Source: RGIG1840 sp964626795 (lineage in GTDB: Bacteria; Bacillota_I; Bacilli_A; RF39; UBA660). From it: a DNA stretch of 21,403 nt. A program made the position numbers and the translations under genes. The stretch covers positions 1-21,403 of the forward strand of contig CAZVIQ010000011.1 of assembly GCA_964626795.1 (NCBI GenBank), read 5' to 3'. The first letter of the stretch is position 1; each line of letters starts with the position of its first letter. The notes under the pieces were generated by a model. It was not told the DNA's origin and made no database searches. It saw nothing but the letters and a program-made list of their open reading frames with translations. Positions 13,246 through 20,235 of the stretch are shown here, piece after piece.

Positions 13246-13752
13246 TTATTTTTTTAAATAATCCTTCCCTTTAAAGATATCTTCTCTAAGCAGATCATTA
13301 AAATTCTGCTGTCTTAATGCTTCATAAACCATTATTGCAACAGTGTTACTCAAATTAAGTGCTCTTATTTTATCTGTAGTGGGAATTCTAATGCAATTAT
13401 CTAAATGATCTTTTAATATTTCTTTGGGTATTCCAGTACTTTCTTTACCAAATATAAAATATATATTTTCACTACTTTTACTGAAATCAAATTCTGTATA
13501 TGGTTTTGTACCATATCTAGTTAGAAAATAATAAGTTCCTTTATTATTCTCAAAAAAATCTTCTATATTTTCATATACTTTGTAATTACAATTTTCTATG
13601 TAGTTTGCTCCACTTCTTTTTATATTTTTTTCATCTAAAGAAAAACCTAATGGTTTTATTAAGTGAAGAATAGAATCTGTTCCTACGCAAGTTCTCATTA
13701 TATTACCAGTATTTTGTGGAATTTCTGGTTCATATAAAACTATATTTAACAT
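13246..13752 (-). CDS. trmL: tRNA (cytidine/uridine-2'-O)-methyltransferase, SPOUT family
   Basis: TrmL methylates the 2'-OH of the wobble nucleotide 34 of certain leucine tRNAs, using SAM. The 168 residues have the family start LNIVLYEPEIPQNTGNIMRT, with the NTGN(I/V)xR substrate motif, KRSGANY, the middle IYFIFGKESTGIP (SPOUT knot: FGxExxG) and the knot end IRIPTTDKIRALNLSNTVAI (usually RSLNLS). Length is typical. Start ATG 13752 has AAAAGGTGA as SD, which overlaps the stop of the upstream pyrophosphohydrolase gene (4 bp apart), so the two are an operon, probably with dnaE. A vestigial copy of the first 13 codons lies upstream at 14129-14197. No terminator is evident; the decayed gene follows. 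Confidence 0.95.
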   Translation of the reverse strand: MLNIVLYEPEIPQNTGNIMRTCVGTDSILHLIKPLGFSLDEKNIKRSGANYIENCNYKVYENIEDFFENNKGTYYFLTRYGTKPYTEFDFSKSSENIYFIFGKESTGIPKEILKDHLDNCIRIPTTDKIRALNLSNTVAIMVYEALRQQNFNDLLREDIFKGKDYLKK

Positions 13753-13756
13753 CTAT

Positions 13757-14104
13757 TCACCTTTTTCCATCAATTTGAGTAGTACTTTTTAATAAAATTT
13801 TATCTTTAAAGGACCCTCTTTTTTCTTGCTTTTCTAATCGAATATTTTCTACTTCTTGTATAGATACTCCTAATAAGTCAATCATTGCATATAATACCTC
13901 TAAAGTATCTGCTATTTCTTCAAGTTTAGATTTAGTATCAGCAGCTTCTAAAACTTCGTTACTTTCTTCCAGCAATTTTTCATCTAACATTTTCGAATAT
14001 AATGAATCATCTAATATTTCTATTTCCGGTATTTCACCATTATTTTGTATTATTTCAGGTATTCTATCACGAACTAATTTATTAAACTCTTTTTTATTAT
14101 TCAT
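13757..14104 (-). CDS. MazG-like nucleoside triphosphate pyrophosphohydrolase
   Basis: 115 residues of the all-alpha NTP pyrophosphohydrolase fold, which hydrolyses (d)NTPs or related nucleotides to monophosphate and pyrophosphate. It starts with KEFNKLVRDRIPEIIQNNGE, the hallmark of a group annotated as phosphoribosyl-ATP pyrophosphohydrolase-like, followed by KLLEESNEVLEA (the first metal-binding E-x2/3-E helix) and LEEIADTLEVLYAMIDLLGV (E-x2-D, second metal helix). The acidic metal ligands are present. A house-cleaning role is more likely than histidine synthesis, as no his gene is near. Start ATG 14104 has AAAGGA 10 bases upstream. It lies between dnaE and trmL, 4 bp before trmL, and may have been inserted there (see the vestigial trmL start). 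Confidence 0.88.
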   Translation of the reverse strand: MNNKKEFNKLVRDRIPEIIQNNGEIPEIEILDDSLYSKMLDEKLLEESNEVLEAADTKSKLEEIADTLEVLYAMIDLLGVSIQEVENIRLEKQEKRGSFKDKILLKSTTQIDGKR

Positions 14105-14128
14105 AAATCATAATCCTTTCTAATTATT

Positions 14129-14197
14129 TCAATTGTGTAACAAAGAAGATTTTATTTCAGTATTTTGTGGAATTTCAGATAATACTATATCAATCAT
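14129..14197 (-). pseudogene. Vestigial 5' end of a second trmL copy
   Basis: A 22-codon ORF reads MIDIVLSEIPQNTEIKSS and stops at 14129. The real TrmL begins MLNIVLYEPEIPQNTG. The DNA shares a perfect 19-base match with trmL (14158-14176 and 13707-13725). The ATG overlaps the dnaE stop (ATGATTGA), a normal coupled arrangement. It looks like the original trmL start, left over when the gene order dnaE-trmL was split. Confidence 0.6.
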
Positions 14198-17093
14198 TTT
14201 TGTTTTCCCTCATTATTTTTATTTTATTTATAATTATTTGATAAGTATCTCTTCTTTTTTCAACTTTACCACTTATTAAAGCTATATCACCTTTATCAAG
14301 ATTTAAAATATCCTGATAAAGCTTTGGAAATATAACTGCATCTATTTTATCAGTTTCATCACTTAAAATTAGAAAAGCCATTTTATCACCATTTTTTGTG
14401 TTAATAGTTTTAACATTTTCAATAAGAAGTAATATTTCTATATATTTATCAAAATAATTTTTAATTTCATTAAGTCTAATTTCATTTCTGGTATATTTAG
14501 TGACAGGATGATTATTTATATAAAATCCAAAAGTATTATATTCAATATTAATAAGTGTTCCTGAATCGTATTCTTTAAACACATTTATTTCAGGTTTTAA
14601 TACTAAAGATTCATCTAAATCTCTGCATAAAATCGCATAATTAATTAGTTCATCAAGTGATTCTTTTAATGTGTGATTATTATATCCGAATTCTTTTAAT
14701 GCTCCCGAATCAATTAAAGACTCGATAACTTTTTTATTGACACTCTTACTGTAAGTTCTTCTCATAAAATCAAAAATATCTAAGAATTTTCCTTTTATTC
14801 TTTCTTTTACAATTTCATCTATTGTGGCTTTGCCTACACCTTTTATTATTGATAATGGATATCTTATATACTCTTTTGTATTAATGAACTCATATTCACT
14901 TTCATTTATATCTATTTCTTTAAATTTAAGTCCTAGAATTTTAGCTTCTAAAAAGTATTCATTAATTTTTATTTCTCTTCCAATAACCATATTTAACAAA
15001 CAAGTCATAAATATAGCAGGATAATGTGCTTTTAAATATCCCATTCGATATGAAACTAAAGAATACGCTACAGAATGAGCTTTATTGAATCCATAGTTTG
15101 CAAATTTAAGTACTAAATTATATATTTCTTCAGCTTTTTCTTTCTCAAATCCATTTTTAAGGCTTCTATTTATAAAGTTTTCTTTTTCTTTAAGAATTAT
15201 TGCTTCTTTCTTTTTACTCATTGCTCTTCTAATATTATCTGCTTCTGCATATGAATACGATGCAATAGTTCTCAGTATTTCCATTATTTGTTCCTGATAA
15301 ATAATTATTCCATAAGTACTTCTTAAAATATTATTTAATTCTGGAACAATACAATCTACTTTTTCTAGTTTTCTTTTTCTTTTAATGTAAGTTGGAATCA
15401 TATCTTTAGGACCAGGTCTATAAAGGGCTATTGCAGCAACTAAATCATCAAAACTTTCTACTTTATATTCTCTCAGAAAACTTTTCATACCTTCACTTTC
15501 AAACTGGAATATTCCTACAGTATTTACATCATAAAAAAGTTTAATGGTTTTTTCATCATTAAGAGGTATTTTATTTAAATCAAAATCTTTGTCATTTATT
15601 CTTTTTACTATATTATCAATTATACTTAAATTTTTAAGTGCAAGAAAATCCATTTTTAAAAGTCCAAGTTCTTCCATATACTCCATGGTATAAGAAGTTA
15701 AGATGTTATCTCCGCTTTTATAAAGAGGCATCTTATTTGTAAGAGAGTCAGGACTTATTACAACTCCTGCTGCGTGAATACTGGTATGTCTTTTTAAATT
15801 TTCAAGTTTCATAGAAATTTCAAATAATTTTTTAATCTCATTATCCTGTAGCAACTCTCTAATAGAAGTTTTATTTATTATTTCTTTTAAAGTACTATGA
15901 TCATCTATAAGTTTACATATCTTATCTATAGTTGGTAAATTAATCTCAAGAATTCTTCCAACATCTCTAATTACCTGTTTTGGTAAAAGTGTTCCAAAAG
16001 TAATTATACTTGCTACATTTTCTTTGCCATATTTCTTAGAAACATATCTAACTATTTCATCTCTTCTTAGGTATTCAAAATCAATATCAATATCAGGCAT
16101 AGTTATTCTATCCGGATTTAAAAATCTTTCAAAGATAAGATTAAATTCTATTGGATCAATATCAGTTATTCCAAGGCTGTAACTTACAAGACTTCCTGCA
16201 GCACTTCCACGTCCTGGACCTACCACTATATCATTTTTCTTAGCATATAGTACAAAATCATATACAATAAGAAAATAGTCTATAAATCCCATCTTTTCAA
16301 TTACACTAAGTTCATATGAAAGTCTTTTAATATAATTTTCTGAAACATTATTATTTAATCTTTTATTAAGTCCTTTTTTACATAGAGCCACAAGTAGTTC
16401 TTTAGAATTATCAGAATATTTTGGAAGTGAAAAAATAAATTCAGGTAATTTGAAATCTATTAAATCAGCAAAAGCTTTTGTGGTATTCGAATCTATTTCT
16501 AATATATTTCTCAAATAATGATTATTGTTTAGTTTGTAGTTTCTGTGATTATAGATTGTTTCACCATCTCTAATCATATATAAATATTCTAGATATTCAG
16601 AATCAGACTCGTTTAAATATAAAATTTCATTTGAAAAAACTATATTTTTAGAAATTATAAGTGCTTCTTTCTTTTCTCCTATATTTTCATAAGAAATAAA
16701 AATATCTGAATATATTGACTCTGTAAGTTTGAAAAGTTCTATATCAGGTTTTACTACACATATTATATCTGAATTATTATCTCTTAAAAAATCTATTTCT
16801 AAAATATCAAGATTCTTTTTAGTGACAATTTTACATAAATTCATATATCCATTATAATTTCTCGCATATAGAATAAATTCTTTTTCATATAAAGTTACAG
16901 ATATTCCAATAATAGGTTTTATATCATTGGAAATACATTTATTATAAAATTCAATACTTCCAAACATATTAGAATCAGTTATACCAAGAGTACTTATGTT
17001 ATTTTCTTTTGCAAACAATATTAAATCATCTAGTTTAATTAAACTACTTAATAATTCATAATTAGTTTTAATGTTAATAGGTATATAATTCAT
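14190..17093 (-). CDS. dnaE: DNA polymerase III subunit alpha, DnaE type
   Basis: Replicative C-family polymerase, 967 residues, short compared with about 1,100 in Bacillus. Order: N-terminal PHP-like domain (about 1-200), polymerase core with GPGRGSAAGS (292-301), catalytic MPDIDIDF (D334 and D336) and the third Asp in LKMDFLAL (D482), HTSIHAAGVVISP, FQFESEGMKSFLREY, ALYRPGPKDMIP, TYGIIIYQEQIM, FNKAHSVAYSLVSYRMGYLK, a helix-hairpin-helix (IIKGVGKATIDEIV), and a C-terminal OB domain (about 875-960). The PHP domain starts NIKTNYELLSS where metal-binding versions have HxH, so metal binding and proofreading there are lost. No DEDD exonuclease is inserted, so it is DnaE, not PolC. Start ATG 17093 follows GAGAGG. 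It is divergent from rpmB and leads the operon with the pyrophosphohydrolase gene and trmL. Confidence 0.96.
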   Translation of the reverse strand: MNYIPINIKTNYELLSSLIKLDDLILFAKENNISTLGITDSNMFGSIEFYNKCISNDIKPIIGISVTLYEKEFILYARNYNGYMNLCKIVTKKNLDILEIDFLRDNNSDIICVVKPDIELFKLTESIYSDIFISYENIGEKKEALIISKNIVFSNEILYLNESDSEYLEYLYMIRDGETIYNHRNYKLNNNHYLRNILEIDSNTTKAFADLIDFKLPEFIFSLPKYSDNSKELLVALCKKGLNKRLNNNVSENYIKRLSYELSVIEKMGFIDYFLIVYDFVLYAKKNDIVVGPGRGSAAGSLVSYSLGITDIDPIEFNLIFERFLNPDRITMPDIDIDFEYLRRDEIVRYVSKKYGKENVASIITFGTLLPKQVIRDVGRILEINLPTIDKICKLIDDHSTLKEIINKTSIRELLQDNEIKKLFEISMKLENLKRHTSIHAAGVVISPDSLTNKMPLYKSGDNILTSYTMEYMEELGLLKMDFLALKNLSIIDNIVKRINDKDFDLNKIPLNDEKTIKLFYDVNTVGIFQFESEGMKSFLREYKVESFDDLVAAIALYRPGPKDMIPTYIKRKRKLEKVDCIVPELNNILRSTYGIIIYQEQIMEILRTIASYSYAEADNIRRAMSKKKEAIILKEKENFINRSLKNGFEKEKAEEIYNLVLKFANYGFNKAHSVAYSLVSYRMGYLKAHYPAIFMTCLLNMVIGREIKINEYFLEAKILGLKFKEIDINESEYEFINTKEYIRYPLSIIKGVGKATIDEIVKERIKGKFLDIFDFMRRTYSKSVNKKVIESLIDSGALKEFGYNNHTLKESLDELINYAILCRDLDESLVLKPEINVFKEYDSGTLINIEYNTFGFYINNHPVTKYTRNEIRLNEIKNYFDKYIEILLLIENVKTINTKNGDKMAFLILSDETDKIDAVIFPKLYQDILNLDKGDIALISGKVEKRRDTYQIIINKIKIMRENKND

Positions 17094-17112
17094 AATAAGC
17101 CTCTCTATACAT

Positions 17113-17141
17113 ATTATATACTAGTTTTCAATTGACTTAAA
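17113..17141 (-). promoter_or_regulatory. Promoter of dnaE
   Basis: TATAAT (17118-17113) on the minus strand with a weak -35, TTTAAG (17141-17136), at 17 bases. It overlaps the rpmB -35 box on the other strand, so the two promoters compete for the same DNA. Confidence 0.5.
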
Positions 17142-17160
17142 GATAAATTTGTGATAAATT
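17132..17160 (+). promoter_or_regulatory. Promoter of rpmB
   Basis: TTGACT (17132-17137), 17-base spacer, TAAATT (17155-17160). The start near 17167 gives a leader of about 20 bases with the SD. Confidence 0.65.
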
Positions 17161-17186
17161 ACTAATGTTACTTAAGGAGGAATAAA

Positions 17187-17354
17187 ATGGCTAAAAATGT
17201 ATCAAATAGAAAAAATATGAGTGGAAACAATAGACCTTTTTCACTAAAAGCTACTAGAAAGACACAAGGCGTTAATCTACAGACTGCAAAAGTTGATGGT
17301 AAAAAAGTAAGACTTTCTACAAAAGAAATTAAAAATATGAAAAAAGCTGCATAA
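17187..17354 (+). CDS. rpmB: 50S ribosomal protein L28
   Basis: A 55-residue protein: MAKNVSNRKNMSGNNRPFSL, then KATRKTQGVNLQTAKVDGKK and VRLSTKEIKNMKKAA. It matches the L28 layout of a basic start, SGNxxSH-like segment (here SGNNRPFSL), the R-x(2,4)-NLQ strand, VDGKK(V/P)R and the (S/T)(T/A)(R/K)xxK end. It has no zinc-binding cysteines, so it is a Cys-free form. It is basic throughout, as expected for binding 23S rRNA near the E site. Start ATG 17187 follows a perfect AAGGAGG at 5 bases; a consensus promoter lies upstream and a terminator overlaps the stop. Being short it is easily missed. It is the only plus-strand gene on this side and is divergent from dnaE. Confidence 0.9.
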   Translation: MAKNVSNRKNMSGNNRPFSLKATRKTQGVNLQTAKVDGKKVRLSTKEIKNMKKAA

Positions 17355-17366
17355 CTTGCAGTTTTT
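17342..17366. terminator. Terminator between rpmB and the Ppx-like gene
   Basis: AAAAGCTGCA pairs with TGCAGTTTTT (10 bp, one G-U), loop TAACT holding the rpmB stop codon. More Ts follow on the plus strand. The A-rich 5' arm gives a short T tract on the minus strand, so it may also end the scp operon. Confidence 0.75.
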
Positions 17367-17787
17367 ATTTTATGTTATTATTTTTAATTTCTTCTATTAA
17401 TCCTATTAGCATATTTATTCTTGTAGGTATAATAAATTTAGAGTTTAATTTTCTAGCAACAGCATTCATGCAGAATCTCATTCCTCTGACACCATCCCAC
17501 CATGAAATATTATCTGGATTTTGTTCTTTTATTTTGTCAAGAGATTTATTTAAAACATCCATATCGTATTCATTTGCTTTATTAAAGCTTAATAAAAATG
17601 GTTGGTTTACATCTTTATAAATATTATTTTCATTCATTTTATATCCAGCTTTTTCATATAAAGAATTATTAATGTTGTAGTTATTTTTAAATGCAATATA
17701 TTTTGAGCCCAAATTTAATACTTCTCCATTATTATAAATATAAGCCTTGGTATTTGTAGAACCAATTTCAATTACTCCGAATTTCAT
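17365..17787 (-). CDS. Ppx/GppA-like phosphatase family protein, internally shortened
   Basis: 140 residues. The N terminus FGVIEIGSTNTKAYIYNNGE is the phosphate-1 loop of the actin-like ATPase fold as found in Ppx/GppA exopolyphosphatase or pppGpp hydrolases. The C-terminal part contains YDMDVLNKSLDKIKEQNPD, WWDGVRGMRFCMNAVARKL and a final helix. Members of the family are about 300 residues or longer; here the two ends are joined across about residues 37-60, so the middle of the domain, with the second phosphate loop and catalytic Glu region, is missing. It cannot be a working enzyme of this family as read. The frame is open and has a strong GGAGG SD, so an in-frame deletion, recent decay or an assembly collapse (as in fusA) are all possible. 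It is last in the scp operon, 20 bp after the HAD gene. Confidence 0.6.
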   Translation of the reverse strand: MKFGVIEIGSTNTKAYIYNNGEVLNLGSKYIAFKNNYNINNSLYEKAGYKMNENNIYKDVNQPFLLSFNKANEYDMDVLNKSLDKIKEQNPDNISWWDGVRGMRFCMNAVARKLNSKFIIPTRINMLIGLIEEIKNNNIK

Positions 17788-17807
17788 TATTCCTCCAAAA
17801 AATATAT

Positions 17808-18380
17808 TTACTGGGTTACTAACTGATGTATTTTATTTAAGATATCATGCCAGCTATAAACAACTACAAAATCATTTTCTTTTCTTGCATTATCTATATC
17901 AAAGAAAATAGTTTTTATACCTGCAGCATTAGCAAGAATGCAGTGTCTTTCCTGATCATCTATAAACACATCTATTTCTTCTTCTTTACATACTATTCCT
18001 TTATCTCTAGCGTTTGTTATCAACTTATCAAAAGGAATTTTATTTTCCTTAAGCCATTTGTGTGTATCTTCATGATAATTATCGTTATATCTATCACATC
18101 TTGCAGTTATGAATATTATTTCGTTACCTTCATTTCTAAGTGTTTCTAAAACTTCAATAACACCTTCTCTTATCTTAGCATTATTCATTACATCCCATCT
18201 TATTTTACCTAGATAGTATTCTTTTTCATCTTCACTCCAGTCAAATCTTTGAGCAATATAATGTCTTTCTGGATAAATCATTCCACTTCCTCTTAAAGAC
18301 ACATCATACTTGAGTGCTTCAGTTAGTAAGTCTTCCTGTAAGTCTGTTATTGTATCATCTATATCTATTCCTATTCTCAT
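17808..18380 (-). CDS. HAD-superfamily 5'-nucleotidase-like phosphatase (NT5C type)
   Basis: 190 residues of the HAD hydrolase fold. Motif I is IDIDDTIT (residues 4-11, nucleophile Asp plus acid Asp), motif II is IIFITARCD (Ser/Thr position in FITAR), a Lys in the region after it is motif III, and motif IV is DVFIDDQERH (two Asp). This arrangement and the C1-type helical cap between motifs I and II match the NT5C/YqfW group, which removes phosphate from nucleoside monophosphates. The substrate is not determined by sequence. The ATG at 18380 overlaps the stop of the PspC gene (ATGA), so translation is coupled. The 20-bp gap to the Ppx-like gene puts it inside the scp operon. Confidence 0.88.
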   Translation of the reverse strand: MRIGIDIDDTITDLQEDLLTEALKYDVSLRGSGMIYPERHYIAQRFDWSEDEKEYYLGKIRWDVMNNAKIREGVIEVLETLRNEGNEIIFITARCDRYNDNYHEDTHKWLKENKIPFDKLITNARDKGIVCKEEEIDVFIDDQERHCILANAAGIKTIFFDIDNARKENDFVVVYSWHDILNKIHQLVTQ

Positions 18381-18583
18381 TTTCTTTTTATTACCTCAGA
18401 CTTTCTTGGCATTACTAAAGCTGCAATAAAATAAAAAACAATTCCTGTTCCAAGTGAACATAATGTAAATAAAACCCAAGCTAATCTAATAAGTGTGGGA
18501 TCCAGACTAAAATATTCAGCTAATCCTCCACATACTCCTTCTACTTGTTTTCCTTTTTCAATTTTATATAATACTTTTTTCAT
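18377..18583 (-). CDS. PspC-domain membrane protein
   Basis: 68 residues: KKVLYKIEKGKQVEGVCGGL then AEYFSLDPTLIRLAWVLF and a hydrophobic segment (about 34-58), ending MPRKSEVIKRK. LYR(S/K)-x-x(D)-x-xIxGVCGGLAxYFxxDPTLxRL is the signature of the PspC domain. It is a single-domain form with the short helix in the membrane and a basic end in the cytoplasm. In proteobacteria PspC takes part in the envelope stress response; in Bacillota the role of such small forms is not settled. Start ATG 18583 has AAAGGAG. It lies 9 bp after the pseudopilin gene and overlaps the next gene by 4 bases. Confidence 0.92.
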   Translation of the reverse strand: MKKVLYKIEKGKQVEGVCGGLAEYFSLDPTLIRLAWVLFTLCSLGTGIVFYFIAALVMPRKSEVIKRK

Positions 18584-18592
18584 TTTTCTCCT

Positions 18593-18958
18593 TTATTTTT
18601 TAAATAATTCATATTTTATTTCTCCATCTTCCAGTTTAACAGTAACATATGATTTATCATTAAATATATCATTTGTTTTATAGTCGATTATTTCATCACT
18701 TATAAGACCACTTGCCTGAAGATCTGATATGTATACTTTAATCTGTTCTCCTGAATATACAATTCTATTTAATCCTTCATCAGTAGTAAAATATATTTCA
18801 GCCGCTGTTAAAATATCTTTTTCCATATTTTCAAAGCTATTTTTCTCAGTGTTTTTTACAGTTGATGAAAATGCAATTACTGTTGATACCATAACAACAA
18901 CTATTAAAGATATTACTATTAAAAGTTCAATTAATGTATAACCATCTTTTTTATTCAT
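18593..18958 (-). CDS. Type IV pilin-like (pseudopilin) protein
   Basis: 121 residues. The prepilin signal is complete: a short basic leader MNKKDG, cleavage after G6, then YTLIELLIVISLIVVVMVST with Glu at +5. The mature part has a helix (TEKNSFENMEKDILTAAEIY) and a small beta domain (KSYVTVKLEDGEIKYELF). It should be processed by a prepilin peptidase and assembled in a type IV/competence-like fibre, but no assembly ATPase, platform protein or peptidase is in this window. The ATG at 18958 overlaps the end of scpB by 8 bases, with GAGGA as SD, so it is co-translated with a chromosome-segregation gene, an unusual pairing. Confidence 0.9.
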   Translation of the reverse strand: MNKKDGYTLIELLIVISLIVVVMVSTVIAFSSTVKNTEKNSFENMEKDILTAAEIYFTTDEGLNRIVYSGEQIKVYISDLQASGLISDEIIDYKTNDIFNDKSYVTVKLEDGEIKYELFKK

Positions 18959-19520
18959 TTGAATCCTCTTTATAATTAGATTTATATAAATCTAATTCTT
19001 CTTCATCATTTGCTTTTATTTCTTCAAGTGTAGGTAAATCAGCTTTAGTAGAAAGTCCAAAATAATCAAGAAACTCATTAGTAGTTTTATACAAGTTAGG
19101 TCTTCCTAAAGTTCTTTCCTTGCCACATTCTTTTATAAAATTGCGTGATACAAGTTTTCTTATAATCTGTGAAGAGTTTACTCCTCTAAGTTCATCGACT
19201 TTAAGTCTTGTTACTGGTTCATTATAAGCTATTATTGCTAAAACCTCTAACATCGCAGTTGATAATGTTTGAGTTCCTCTATCTATAATTAGTCTTTCAT
19301 AATATTCTTTATGTATATTCTTTGTAGTTAGTTTAAAGGCATTCCCTAAAAATGAAATTCTAATTCCTCTTTCATCTTTTTCATAATCTTTTTGTAAAAG
19401 TTTTAAATTATTCTTAATTTCATCTTCGCTTATTTCCATTATTTCATTAAGTTTTTTTAAAGTAATTCCTTCATCTCCTACAACAAATAAAATACCTTCT
19501 ATTACGCCTTTTAAATCCAT
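18951..19520 (-). CDS. scpB: Segregation and condensation protein B
   Basis: ScpB is a winged-helix kleisin partner that dimerises and binds ScpA in the SMC condensin, helping to organise and segregate the chromosome. The 189 residues show the family start LKGVIEGILFVVGDEGITLK, the middle TLSTAMLEVLAIIAYNEPVT and LRGVNSSQIIRKLVSRN, GRPNLYKTTNEFLDYFGL and an acidic tail. Length is typical. Start ATG 19520 lies next to the scpA stop (1 bp) with AAAGGGC upstream, so the pair is tightly coupled as in other Bacillota. Confidence 0.97.
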   Translation of the reverse strand: MDLKGVIEGILFVVGDEGITLKKLNEIMEISEDEIKNNLKLLQKDYEKDERGIRISFLGNAFKLTTKNIHKEYYERLIIDRGTQTLSTAMLEVLAIIAYNEPVTRLKVDELRGVNSSQIIRKLVSRNFIKECGKERTLGRPNLYKTTNEFLDYFGLSTKADLPTLEEIKANDEEELDLYKSNYKEDSNE

Positions 19521-19521
19521 T

Positions 19522-20235
19522 CTATTTAGCCCTTTCTAAGTAGATATTAGAAAAATTATTATCCTGTTTTATTATTATTTCATTATCTCTCGCCATCTGA
19601 AGTATTGATAAAAATGTTACAATTACATATGGCTTTTCAAGAATTTCAAATAATTCTTCAAAATTAATACATTTTTTTGTTTTAAACATATTTCTTATTT
19701 TAACAATTCTATCATTAACTGACAATTCTTTTTTAGTAATTTTTGTATTTATAGGCTTTTCATAATTCTTTCTTTGTAACAAATTTTTAAAAGCTTCAAC
19801 TAAATCAAGAACTGTAAGTTCACTATTTTCATTTATTTTTTTATCAGTATATTCATTATATCTCTCAGGTGCCTTTGTATAAAAATCTTGCCTTATATTT
19901 TCAAGTTCTTTAAATTTTTCTGTACTCTCTTTATACTTTTTATATTCAAGAAGTCTTTTTTTAAGCATTTCCTCAGGATTTTCTTCTAATTCTTCTTCAT
20001 TAATTTCTTTTTTAGGAAGAAGACTTCTACTTTTCATCTCAATAAGTTCAGAAGCCATTACTAGATATTCACTTGCAACATCCAGATTTAATTCCTGCAT
20101 TTCTTTAATATATTCAATATACTGAGATGTTATATCACTTACATTAATATTTTCTATTTCCATCTTAGATTCTTTTATCATGTGTAAAATTAAATCTAGT
20201 GGTCCTTCATAATCCCCTATTAAAAACAACTTCAT
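19522..20235 (-). CDS. scpA: Segregation and condensation protein A (kleisin)
   Basis: ScpA is the kleisin that bridges the two heads of the SMC dimer. The 237 residues begin MKLFLIGDYEGPLDLILHMI (family YEGPLDLLL motif), followed by ITSQYIEYI, ASEYLVMASELIEMKSRSLL, an acidic/charged linker and a C-terminal winged helix ending VTFLSILQMARDNEIIIKQD. Two starts are possible: TTG at 20250 and ATG at 20235. ATG 20235 is chosen because it fits the family start and overlaps the stop of the upstream gene as TAATG, implying termination-reinitiation; the AAAAAGG at 20251-20257 is too close to TTG and too far from ATG to be a good SD. It is followed by scpB after 1 bp. Confidence 0.96.
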   Translation of the reverse strand: MKLFLIGDYEGPLDLILHMIKESKMEIENINVSDITSQYIEYIKEMQELNLDVASEYLVMASELIEMKSRSLLPKKEINEEELEENPEEMLKKRLLEYKKYKESTEKFKELENIRQDFYTKAPERYNEYTDKKINENSELTVLDLVEAFKNLLQRKNYEKPINTKITKKELSVNDRIVKIRNMFKTKKCINFEELFEILEKPYVIVTFLSILQMARDNEIIIKQDNNFSNIYLERAK

